Shown here piece by piece: positions 11,863 to 22,000 of a DNA stretch of 64,000 bases; positions within the stretch are counted from its first letter, which is position 1; each line of letters starts with the position of its first letter. The DNA comes from Turbatrix aceti (taxonomy: Eukaryota > Nematoda > Chromadorea > Rhabditida > Panagrolaimidae), in contig OZ017766.1 of the NCBI GenBank assembly GCA_963969345.1, forward strand, positions 6,882,001 through 6,946,000, in the 5' to 3' direction. A program made the position numbers and the translations under genes. The notes beneath the pieces are model-generated. The model searched no databases. It was given only the letters and a program-made list of their open reading frames with translations, and was not told the DNA's origin.

Positions 11863-11964
11863 GGAGAACCCCAGTTAAATTACAATTTTGTGTTTTTAAG
11901 TTACTCTATTTTAGCAAGGAGACTAGCGTTGAACTCGAAGGAGGGGAATATTTGTCAAGGTTAA

Positions 11965-12350
11965 TTCAAGCTGCCGTCGGACTCCATCCGTCAACGCACG
12001 AAGCTCAAGGACTGGTACGCAACGGCCCTGCTGCGCAAAGTCAGGTTCGCCAAGAAGACAGCAACGGACAACTGGGCAACCCGCCTAAGCCACTGGAATC
12101 CGCAAGACCAGCCAGTGCCTCCGACCGCGCCAAAGAACAAGCGTCCGCCAGGCCACCCTCCGAGGCGATGGACCGACGACTTTGCGGCCTTCCAGAACGC
12201 TCCTGCTAAGGACTACGACGTGACGCAGGTAGCTACGATTGACGGCGCCCTCTTCGTGCAATCTCGATACTCATCACTGTCTCTTTAATTTTGTAATGAG
12301 TAATTATGCACGAGTAAGAGTAATAAAGTAAAGTAAAGTAAAGTAATTCA
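11965..12350 (+). pseudogene. 3' remnant of a non-LTR retrotransposon ORF2
   Basis: An open frame from 11965 to the TAA at 12286-12288 encodes about 107 residues containing WATRLSHWNP and RPPGHPPRRWTDDF, the pattern seen at the C-terminus of endonuclease/reverse-transcriptase proteins of CR1/RTE/I-like elements. It is preceded in frame by a stop, so reverse transcriptase and endonuclease parts are missing. The 3' tail ends in a TAAAG tandem at about 12321-12345, consistent with a 5'-truncated insertion. Confidence 0.75.
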
Positions 12351-12596
12351 GTCAAATAAGGATTTGGAATTGTGCATGCGCCAGTTGCAGAATATAACTA
12401 TGCAGAATATAAATCAGAGTTGTCGACCGAGCCGAGCATTTCGAGCATTCGAGCGAGCCGAGCGGCTCGAATGCTCGGTTCGGAGGATTCCGACCTGACC
12501 CTAAAAAATGACCCAAAAATGACGAAAAATAACTTTTTTTTATGTCAAAACTATGATATTTGTAGTTAATTTACGCTAAATTGTACAATTCCAAAC

Positions 12597-13029
12597 CAGT
12601 GTTGTCGAATACCCGAAAAATTTATTTTCAGTTCCGGTTCCGGGTACCCGAAAAAATCATTTTCGGTTCCGGTTCCGGGTACTCGAAATGCCGGTTCGGG
12701 TACCCGGATTTTAAAAATGAGTTCAAAAGACGAAAAAAACGAGCTTTCAGAGTGAAAAAAAAGCGCTTAGAAATCGGTTTTAAGTTCATTTTCAAAGCAA
12801 TTTTTTTCATTTTGAACACGTTTGTAACGAAATTCCTTCAAATTTTGTTTCGTACGCGGTTTGAAAAGTTCCAGTTCCGATTCGGGTACCCGAATTTTCT
12901 ACTTTCGGTTCCGGTTCCGGTTCCAAGTACCCAAAAAATTTATTTTCGGTTCCGGTTCCGAGTACCCGAAAAATCAGGATTTCGGTTCCGGTTCGGGTAC
13001 CCGAAAAATTTTCAGAACCGACAACACTG
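12597..13029. mobile_element. Nested hAT-type MITE with GGTACCCG satellites
   Basis: The termini CAGTGTTGTCG and CGACAACACTG are inverted, and the element is flanked on both sides by an identical 8-base TTCCAAAC (12589-12596 and 13030-13037). Inside, the word TTCGGTTCCGGTTCCGGGTACCCGAAAAA recurs about seven times in both halves. A perfect target duplication within the larger element shows that this insertion is the younger one. Confidence 0.88.
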
Positions 13030-13058
13030 TTCCAAACACGTTTTTTGTTATAAAATAT

Positions 13059-13330
13059 CCCGCACTCGCATGAGAATCATAACGGAATCATAACGGAATT
13101 ATAAGGCGGCTAGAATCAAATGAGACGCACAATGAAAATGAAGAATCACAATGAAGTGCAAAAAAATCTAAGCTATTTTCCCCTTTATTCGCATTCAAAA
13201 TTCAGCAAAAAACAATGACTAAATTAGAGCTGCGGATCACAATGAATTACATGCGTGCGAATGAATCACAATAAAACACATTAGCGTGCAAAGCCTTATA
13301 ATTCCGTTATGATTCTCATGCGAGTGCGGG
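13059..13330. repeat. Inverted-repeat unit inside the larger hAT element
   Basis: The arm CCCGCACTCGCATGAGAATC followed by ATAACGGAAT at 13059 is repeated inverted at 13294-13330. The interior is short and AT-rich. I see no clear target duplication. Confidence 0.65.
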
Positions 13331-13863
13331 TAGTTTTTGTTTCCGCAAAATTTTTTTTCTATAAGCGAAAATTGAGTGGAAAAATTTCCATGCTCGGTTC
13401 GAGCGAGCCGAGCCGCTCGCTCGAATGCTCGGCTCGACAATTTTGGCTCGGTCGACAACTCTGATATAACCAAAATTGTGCTCTTTGACGGCGACGCAAA
13501 CCAGGAGCGACGCACCAACCAGGACCACCACCCAAACGACAAGGCAGGCGAAAACTCAAAAACCCAAACGACAGGGTAAGCGGAGATAAATATAAAAACG
13601 CCTGAAGAGGGAGAAGACTGACTCCAGAAAGAAATTCTTGATTCGTACTTTATTAATTTTTTACAATTTTTACATTTTTTTCTCGTCAGTTTGCTTTTTT
13701 ACGCCAATAAAAAAACTCTTTAGAAACTGGCAATTATTTAGAAGGATTAGTTATGATTCACGTACGTGCTCGTAATCGGATTGCAAAAACCTCGAAGGGC
13801 ATGAGTGAGTCCGGGGAAATTAGCAGCCATCGAAGAGATGAAGGCGGCGAATTCATGAACCAC

Positions 13864-15024
13864 TCAACAACATTTGCGAGAGCGTTGTTGCTGGCTATCC
13901 GCTGTGTCATCGACGACCTGAATCGTGCGCCTCGAATTGCTTCGTCGAAGCGTGCCACCGGTTGAATTCTCGATTTCAGCGCGATTGTGTTCACGCTCGA
14001 TGACGAGTCTCGCGATGCGGGTAAATAGCTCATCGATACCGACGTTCTCCTTCGCAGAACACTCGGCGTACTCCGCGCCCACGGATGCAGCGTACGCGCT
14101 GGCATCTGTCTCGGAAACGTTGCGTGAAGACTCGAGATCGAGTTTGTTGCCGACGATGACAACTGCCGCCTTGCCTTTTAGCACTTCCTGCAGCTCCCGT
14201 ACCCAATTTTGCGTCTAAAAGGATTCATTTTGCACTGATTTTGCAAAATGTGTAAAGTGTTCGACCCACTCGCTCGAAAGATCTGGTATCCGTGATATCG
14301 TAGACCAGTATGGCACAGTGACTGCCACGGTAGTAGATCGGGCCTAGAGAATGGTACTTCTCCTGACCTGCTGTGTCCCAGATGTTGAGTTCGACTATTT
14401 TGTCGTCGACTGATATCCTTTTGGTTGCAAAAGAGGCCTAAAAAAGCAATAACACAGTTTTTAGATGTGTTTTTGGGTTGAAAATTCCGCAAAATAAAAA
14501 AAAAAAGATAAATATATCGTAAATTACGATCAATTCTGTAAAAAACGTAAAATCGTAATCAATTCTGTAAAAAAAAACGTAAAATGTATCGTAAACGCGA
14601 ATTTTACGCCTAAATTCAGCGTATTGTGTCTTGAAACGAAAGTTGAAGCGCAAACCTTTTGGCGTCAAAATTCAAACGTGCGCAGAGTAAAAAAATATCG
14701 TAACCAATTTTGTAAAACAAAACATAAAAAAATACCGTAAAACGCAAAAATTTTCAAAATTCATGCCTAAAAAAGTGTCTTGAAACGAAGTTTTACTTTT
14801 TCTTGAAGCGAAAGTTGGTTACATGTTTCGACGTTTTACGTTCCCTTTTTTGGAGTCAAAATTTGAGTTCCACCCCAAAAAAAACCTCTTACCTGTACAG
14901 TAGAAATATGCTTGTCGTTAAACTTGCTCTCGATGTACCTCAATAAAATAGAGCTCTTCCCGACAGCGCCCTCGCCCAGCAGGACGACTTTGAAAGCCTC
15001 GACGTCGGACGTGCTCGCAGCCAT
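13864..15024 (-). CDS. RAB21: Rab21-family small GTPase
   Basis: Exons 15024-14893, 14437-14270, 14214-13864; about 216 residues. The P-loop GEGAVGKSS is at 17-25. Switch II WDTAGQEKYHSLGP keeps the catalytic Gln. The guanine motifs are GNKLDLE and CSAKENVG, and the C-terminus is a Cys-Cys prenylation signal. RYIESKFNDKHISTVQASF and the IWDTAGQ...LGPIYYRG series are close to Rab21, a regulator of endosomal traffic and integrin recycling. Intron 1 (14438-14892) is long for this region and full of ATCGTAAA/AACGAA repeats. The upstream cyclophilin gene ends 377 bases before this ATG on the same strand. Confidence 0.93.
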
Positions 15025-15400
15025 GCAACAGAGCAAGAGCAACAGAGGCGCCCTGAAAAACCAGACTGACTGATGTCTGTAACGTTTCTCGTACGATAAA
15101 AATATACGTATATATATAAAAAAAGAAAAAAATAAAGTAGCAAGGGGAAATCGATTCTCGTTCGACGAACCCGCAAACAAATACCGCCCAAGGCAACAAA
15201 CGTAAAAGCATCAACAATCGATTAATCCAGAGAAAAAAAAATATTCTCGCATGCAGGATAAAAAAAAAACAATCAACAAACAACAATAAAAAAAAAGATA
15301 AGAGAAAAAGAACAGAACAGATCGCAAAGTACCCATAAAAATTGTTGGTGATAACGGTGGAAAATCGGACGTAATCGATCGTATTCTATTTATTCGTGAA

Positions 15401-16050
15401 TCAAAGCTCGCCGCACTGCTCGATTACGATAGGAAGATTAGGCTTGTTGTTCTGGCCGGTGGGGACGTTTTCGATCTTGCGAACCGTGATGAGTCCATCG
15501 ATCACGCGACCGAAGACGACGTGTTTGCCGTCGAGAAAGTCGCACTTGGCACACGTGATGAAAAATTGGCAGCCATTTGTATTGGCCCCGGCGTTCGCCA
15601 TTGACAGGATTCCCGGCTCCGTGTGTTGCAATTTGAAGTTTTCGTCTTGAAATTTGCTGCCGTAGATGCTGGTCATCCCGGTACCGTCGCCCTGGAAAAA
15701 AAATGGAGTAATAGTGCCAAAAAATCATAAAAACCCTAAAAAAAAAGGCAAAAACGTCCAAAAAACCCCTAAAACAGAAAAAAACTCACATTGACAAAAT
15801 CGCCGCCCTGAATCATGAAATCCTTGATAACGCGGTGAAACTGAGAATTCTTGTAGCCTACCGGGACGCCATCTCGTTTAAATTCCCCGGTGCAAAGCTG
15901 CCGAAAGTTTTCCGCCGTCCTCGGCACTACGTCCGCAAAAAGCTCCATTTTGATCGTGCCAATCGGCGCTCCCCCAGCCGCCATGTCAAAAAAGACGATC
16001 GGATTGTCCGGATGCCGGAGCTTTTCCGATAGCTTGTCCCAATCGCTCAT
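15401..16050 (-). CDS. PPIH: Cyclophilin H-type peptidyl-prolyl isomerase
   Basis: Exons 16050-15790 and 15691-15401; 183 residues. The cyclophilin core is complete: [39 protein letters not shown], and LDGKHVVFG. The [13 protein letters not shown] insertion and the [19 protein letters not shown] end are features of PPIH, which binds the U4/U6 snRNP proteins PRP3/PRP4 in the spliceosome. Residue 139 is Phe (KCDFLDGK) where cyclophilins A and H have the Trp that contacts cyclosporin. The N-terminus ([17 protein letters not shown]) is about ten residues longer than in vertebrates. Confidence 0.95.
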
Positions 16051-16329
16051 TTTTGGCAGTTAACGTAACACGCGTACGTCGACAGAACCTGATACCAACA
16101 ATTTCGTCGCCGCCGTCGCCCACAGACAAGGAAGCCACGCAGAATAGGGATGCGACGTGAAAATGAAACAAACGAGCCTGGTGGAAATAATTCCAGTTGT
16201 GGCTCTTTTGTTTGCTTTTTTTTCATGCAAGCGCGTTGAACCTGAACCCGGAATTTCCGGGTGGATACTCGTCGCACATTGCAGATATGAAAGAGGGTCT
16301 ACGCGTAAATTTCTATTTACGATCAAAAC

Positions 16330-16735
16330 ACGAACAATTTTTAATTTTGTTCAAAAAATCGAACGAACGCGAACATTTTTGTCACTGTTCGCGAACGAAC
16401 AACGAACAGATTTTTAGCATATGCTATGCAAAATTTTGTCCAAACTGGGCATAAAAACGTAAACTTCGGTTTTATGCATTTTCACTTTTTTGGCGACAGT
16501 TTTCCGACACTTTTTATTGCCGAAAGCAATTGACACTTTTTGCCATTTTTGAAAAATAAAATCAATTTCGGCATCATTTTACCTAAATTTTTGTTCGCTT
16601 TATCTGTTTGGAAAATTTATCTTTGTTCGCGAACAAACTCGAACAAAGCAAATCTGTTCGAACACGAACTCAAAAATTTGAATTTGTATGCGAACGAACA
16701 CGAACGTTCGCTCATCGCTGGTAACAACGGTATTT
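16330..16735. mobile_element. hAT-type MITE family B, degraded copy
   Basis: The body matches the units at 26092 and 63467: GTTCGCGAACGAACA words at both ends and a conserved middle (CCAAACTGGGCATAAAAACG, then TTATTGCCGAAAGCAATTGACAC). The right end GTTCGCTCATCGCTG is recognisable; the left terminus is missing or diverged. The 250 bases before it hold only the cyclophilin promoter region. Confidence 0.7.
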
Positions 16736-16991
16736 ATCGTTTCCGTGTTCTTTACCGTTTTTTACATTTTACTTCCGTCGCTGAACTCTGCTCTAACCAC
16801 GAACTATCCCCCTCCCTCGCCCACGCAGCTTTCCGGGGGCAGTAGAGAAACATGCCTCAGGACTTCACAACTTTCCGACTCCGAAGTTAGTAAAATAAAT
16901 GTTTTTTATTCGTCAGCAGAAGATTCCCAAAAAAACAACTATGAATTTGATGCAATCGCAAAAACAAAGTACACGAAGGAAACTTTTCCGA

Positions 16992-18115
16992 TTATTGAAC
17001 GATACTTTTGATTAACTCGAGAACTTCGTTGTGAATTCGCTGAACCGGCAGAGGGCAGATTCGGCGATGGGCTTCGAAGCAGTCGGTCGTCTGACAAAAA
17101 GCGTAGCACTTGGAGCAAATGAATGGTTTGGATTCCGGAGATGGCTTGAAACACAAAAAAGGTTTGCCTTGGCGCAGGCAGATGGGGCAGTGTCGTTGCG
17201 GGCACTTACAGGGGCGTGGTTCAAATCCAAAGAATTTGTAGCAAACCAATTTCTAAAGTAACAAGTACAGGGGAAAAAGCAGAAGTGTAAAACTTACGTT
17301 ATTTTTAGACATTTGAGAAACAGGAAAAAATCGTTGGGATACCGAATCGTAAATTAACAGATGGCGGTCGTATGGTGTTGGTATAACCTCAGGAAGATTG
17401 GTTAAAATGACGCGAAGCGATGTGTCCAGAATTACAAAAAGCCAATATTTCTTACAAGAATGAATAATCCTGTCGATATCGGTAAGCGCCAATGGATACT
17501 GCGTGGTTGTTGGCAACTTTGCTTCGGACAATAAATCATTTTTCCATGAATCAATAGTAGCATCAGATGGTGTCCAAACGTATTTTTCATAAGCAGAACT
17601 CGCAGCTGCGTGAAAGAAATTGTGCTGATCAGGAATATCTTTATATTCGTCAAAATACTTTTCGGCGTACTTTTTGACAGTTTGAACAGTGCTGTTATCA
17701 ATTTCAGCCGGCGGGAGGGGTGCTTCTGGCTCAGCTTCCTCTTCCACGACCACTTCGACGTCAGCGATCGCAGGTAGCTTGGCAGTCTTTTCTTCGTATT
17801 CGTGGATTATGTTGGCAATGCGCTCCTTCCGTTCACCTTCCAAGGTATCGATTTTCTTATCTATTTCGACGTTGACGCCTTCGATGCGTCCGGCCATTTC
17901 CGCGGTGTACGTTGACAGCAGTTTTCGACGTTGTGTCAATGCATGCAATTGGTCAACAAACCCGATATAAGCATTGGAATCCACTGCGACCTTCGACATT
18001 CGTTCTAAAAAATGAAAATTTTTATTAATGACGTTACAAACGTAAAAAATCACTCACTATTTATTTTTGCAAGAGCAGCATTTATTGCTTTGATTGTGGA
18101 AGGCAGCAACGACAT
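16992..18115 (-). CDS. Unrecognised zinc-ribbon/coiled-coil protein, copy 1
   Basis: Exons 18115-18058, 18004-17298, 17252-16992; about 341 residues. I do not recognise the family. Seen: a charged helical N-terminal third (AGRIEGVNVEIDKKIDTLE), an acidic Pro-rich linker (VVVEEEAEPEAPLPPAE), a mixed central region, and a C-terminal cysteine-rich domain with the pairs CYKF...C, CPQRHCPIC, CSKCYAFC and a final CFEAHRRIC, suggesting two or three zinc sites. The hydrophobic lead-in (RHLLIYDSVSQRFFPV) followed by such a Cys/His array recalls the region before the polymerase core in Polinton/Maverick-type DNA polymerase B; that is inference from pattern only. An almost identical gene in opposite orientation lies at 42126-43242. 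Confidence 0.8.
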
Positions 18116-18860
18116 GATAAGAGGACGACGACGACTTAGAGGTGAAAAGCAGGTATCACTGACAAAACTAGCGTAAAACGCTTCCATTTATGCTAACACG
18201 GCGAGAGAGGGGCGGTGCTACCGGCGTTGCGGTGTGGCGCCGCCTCTGATCCTGAGACACCTCGTTTCGCTTCTGCTTCTAACTTTGAATTAAAAAAATA
18301 TAATTTTGACAACTGTTTGTAAAAATCGCAAAAAAATAAAAACGCATTTATTTAATTTAGTCATTGTGTAGAGCCATTATTAATTGGCAATTTCCAATGA
18401 ACAAAAGTTGTAAAATTAACATACATCAATGAAGTAGCCGAAAGTTTTTTGTGTTTATTTTACCGTGAATATTTTTCAGATAAACAAATTATAAATATTT
18501 TTAACATTGCTTTTTTAACATTGTGGGGCACTGATGTCGTCGTTTTTAATGTAAATAACTACATTTTACCAGAAATATAATTTATGTAAACTCGCGGGAA
18601 AATATATGGCATTTACGATTCAGAAAATAAAGTTCTGATTTGTACATTGTGATCAAAGGTAGCACACACGCGTATGCATACGCATTTTGATTTTCCTTTG
18701 AATTTCGATATTTCGTTTATAAGCCATAGCTTTGACTCAATTATGTATTGCACAATTTTTTTGTTTCCGATTTTCGATATTAGAATCTTAGTCGAAGCTT
18801 TTCGCCAGTTTTCGGTCTCCAAATCGTGCACACGGTCAGAAATCTGCTCCTTTTGTCAAG
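18116..18860. repeat. Non-coding part of inverted segmental duplication, copy 1
   Basis: This upstream flank of zinc-ribbon gene copy 1 is repeated inverted at about 40700-41380 (for example GTAGCACACACGCGTATGCATACGC at 18659 against GCGTATGCATACGCGTGTGTGCTAC at 40868). Its distal end (18790-18840) is a degenerate piece of the DXO-like coding region at 38410-38470. Similarity is visible for most of the length, with small indels. Confidence 0.85.
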
Positions 18861-19035
18861 CAAACTGAACGTCAGATTGACGTCGTTTCTGACTTTTCTA
18901 TCGTTTCTTCTTTTCCTTCCACTTCAATCCTTTTTCCTCTCTTTTTCAATCAATTTATTAGTTAGTACCTCTGTAGTAATTTTGAAAACTTCGTTACACG
19001 AGTTGAGCAGTTTCTGACCGATCTGTGTCACATCA

Positions 19036-22000
19036 TCAGTCGCTATGGCCCGTCGGAACAGTACCGTTTTGTTTATGAGCCGTGCCATTTGTTGTCGCCG
19101 GTTGATGGGAGAAGCGTCGAAGCTTGAGTTGATCACTCGCATGCTCCAGAAAATTGGCACACAATTTCAAAATTGACACGTAAGCCGGACTGAAAATTTA
19201 AAGCGTAAAAATTATTCATTTTTATGGGTTTTTCGTAAAAAAAAACCCACCAACTGTCCCTGGCCCATTGTAGGAGAACCTGTGTGCCTTCAGTCACTCG
19301 TCTGAGAAAGAGAGCGACCCGTCGTTTCTCGAGTTGATTGCCCTCGATTATGTCGTGGATCGGGCTGAGGTCCCGGTGCATGAGTGATAGCTGAAAAAAA
19401 GTTTGACAATGAAATATTTATGTTTGAACAGTTTTTGGGGTACTCACCAGGTAGATCCACTCGAGCGCCTGGCCTCGACTGAGCCAGTCGATGAGATAGT
19501 TGACTTCCGGCTCCGAGGCCTGAGCGACGCCTTTCGACGATGCCGAACGGACGCAGAGTTTCTCAAAGACTTTCCAGTCAAAGGAGGGCCTAGATGAAGA
19601 TCTCCTTCGTGAGACTTTGCCTGGAGTTGCGGATTCGTCTGAAATGACGTCAAATATGCGCTAACAATGAATATATTAGGTGATATTTGTGAAATTTTAA
19701 TTTTTTTGCCAAAAAGTTTATTTTACCATAAAAAGTTTTTACTGTAAAATCCACCTGCCTGAAACATTTACTGGCAGAGTTACGTTTGCCAGAAATCACG
19801 TTTTTGTCATTTTTGACGATTTTTGGCACGTCATAGCTAAAAAAACTACGACATTTCCAAAGCTGGGGTACATTATGATCGAAGGAATTTTTGATGAAGA
19901 TTCTTAGAAAAATTCAAAAATTTAGGGTTATTACCTTGAAAAACGCCGAAAAAAAGCGGCACAACGGCAACATTTGTTTCGGCATTTTTCAAGGTGATAT
20001 CCTTACATTTTTATATTTTTCCCGGATTCTCCATCAAAAATCACTTTGATCAAAATGTACCTTGGCTTTGGGAATGCCGTAATTTTTTAGCTACAACGTG
20101 CCAAAAATCGTCAAAAGTGGCAGAAACGCGATTTCCGGCAGCAGTAAGTCTGCCAGTAAATGCCTCAGGCAGGTGAATTTTACATGGTAAAAACTTTTAT
20201 AGTAAAATCAACGTTTAGGCAGTGTACTTACCCTCCGAAGCACTCGGCGTAAGGTCCCCGGCGGTGATTCGTTCGATGAGTTTGTCAACGACATCCCCGA
20301 CCACCGGATATGGCCACTTAAATTGCGAGTGGAGTTTCATGATTATCAGGGGAAATTCTGAAGCCGGAGCCGTGAATGAGCCCTGCGTCCTGAGCATAAA
20401 GTCCACCAGATCGAATGTCAGATGTGAAGCGAACGCTGCCAGGTCCCGGAGGGCAAAATCCTCAACTAGCACCCCCGCGTGATTGGATAAGATGTGCGCG
20501 AGATGATCTGGGATCAGAATCCTCCCTGCAGGCATCATGCTACCTGACCCGGAGGATAGGTTGAATGTATTGAACGAATGTAGGAAACTCGATCCATCTC
20601 CAGTCGGCGATCTCAGTCCAGATCCCACCGCTGTCGCCGTCGCACTCAAATCTAAGCTCGTCGGGACATTTGGAGAATGTCCAGATGACTGCTGGGATAG
20701 CGAGTGTCTCGGTCTGACCGGTCCATGCGTTTCAACGGATATACTGTTGAGCACGATGTTATAGTCATCCGAAGCTGCATTCGGCAGAACCCGGGGTTGT
20801 TTTGTGCCTTTTGTCGTTAATTTTAACAGCATAGGACTGTCCGGGGTCTCATCGAGGTCATTGCTATCGATACTATTCAGAAACCTGACAATATCCCTCG
20901 CAATGAGCCATCTGCGTTTGTTGAGCGCTTCTTCGAGGAGAATCGTCGCGTGTTGAACACTCGCAACTGTGCTTTCCGTGACCTGGAGGATGATCAGACA
21001 ACTCGTCGCTGTGTCGAGTTGATCTTCTTTCAGACACATTCGGAATAGGTCTCTTGGATGGTGGCTGACCGCGAAGAGCACCTTCCAGAAAGCGAGTTCA
21101 GTTTTTCTCGTGCAGTGTACGATAGTTTCGAGATATTCTGGAAATTCGTGGATAAAAGCCACGATTCTCGGTAGGAGTGGGTCGGGTAGGGGAACTTTGC
21201 TGGTCGCTTCTTCGTCTAGGACATCGTGAAGCAGGAGTTCTAGGATGTGACTGAAGTAGGGCAACTGTCGGCAAGAAGATGCTATTTCTAGGGCGTAGAC
21301 GCCGAGATTCCGTTTGAGTAGTTGTCTGAGCAATCGATGAACAAAGACTTCGGAGCTACGAATAACATTGTGTACCAAAACGATGGGTTTGGCATCTGAA
21401 TCCCTTGTTATCGCTGTTGGTAGAGATTCCACACCGTAGGCTAGGCAATCCTGTCCAATGGCTATCGTATAGAGCGACAAATCTATCGGCAGCATAATTC
21501 GTTTCGAGATAAAAGTCCTGGTTGATGATAGATTCGTCCGGGATCCTAGACCCTCATAGGCATCGGTATGGAATAACGGTAGCCATACTTTCATGCTATT
21601 GACCCCAGCGTTGATCCATACAGCCTTGTTGAGGTGTGGTACCTGTCTGTTGCCCACGTGGATCCAGACACGTTCTACGTTACTCGCGATCTGCATTGGG
21701 ACGTGGAGTTGAAAGACGTCATCTCCCTCGGGGGGACCTGAGCTGTTGATAGCGTCTTCCCGCGGAGACATCCTCCCCCCTTTACCCTCCCTGGACCCGG
21801 AACTTTCCCTTTGAAAAGGAAATAGTAGGTACAAATTTCCGCTAATATTAACGAGCAGCGAATCCATTCCATGACAAAATGCCGTAGCCTCAGAATGGTA
21901 ATTAAGCGCGGTTAATTGCGTTGAAATAACACAGGTAGGATGGGGGAGAAGTTCGTGAATTCGAATTTCCGCGCATCTTTGAACATTACAGGTTAGGGTG

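Larger units (their letters stand above)
12415..13463. mobile_element. hAT-type non-autonomous element hosting other insertions
   Basis: The left end CAGAGTTGTCGACCGAGCC (12415-12433) is inverted at the right end (to 13463). Flanking 8-mers ATATAAAT and ATATAACC match at six of eight bases. Sub-terminal GAGCGAGCCGAGC words are inverted too. No transposase frame is seen. Two further inverted-repeat units (12597-13029 and 13059-13330) lie inside it. Confidence 0.75.

Noticed and set aside
16992..18115. Annotation of the zinc-ribbon genes as part of a complete Polinton or other virus-like element
   Set aside because: No polymerase core, integrase, ATPase, capsid-type gene or long terminal repeats lie near either copy; only the zinc array is suggestive.
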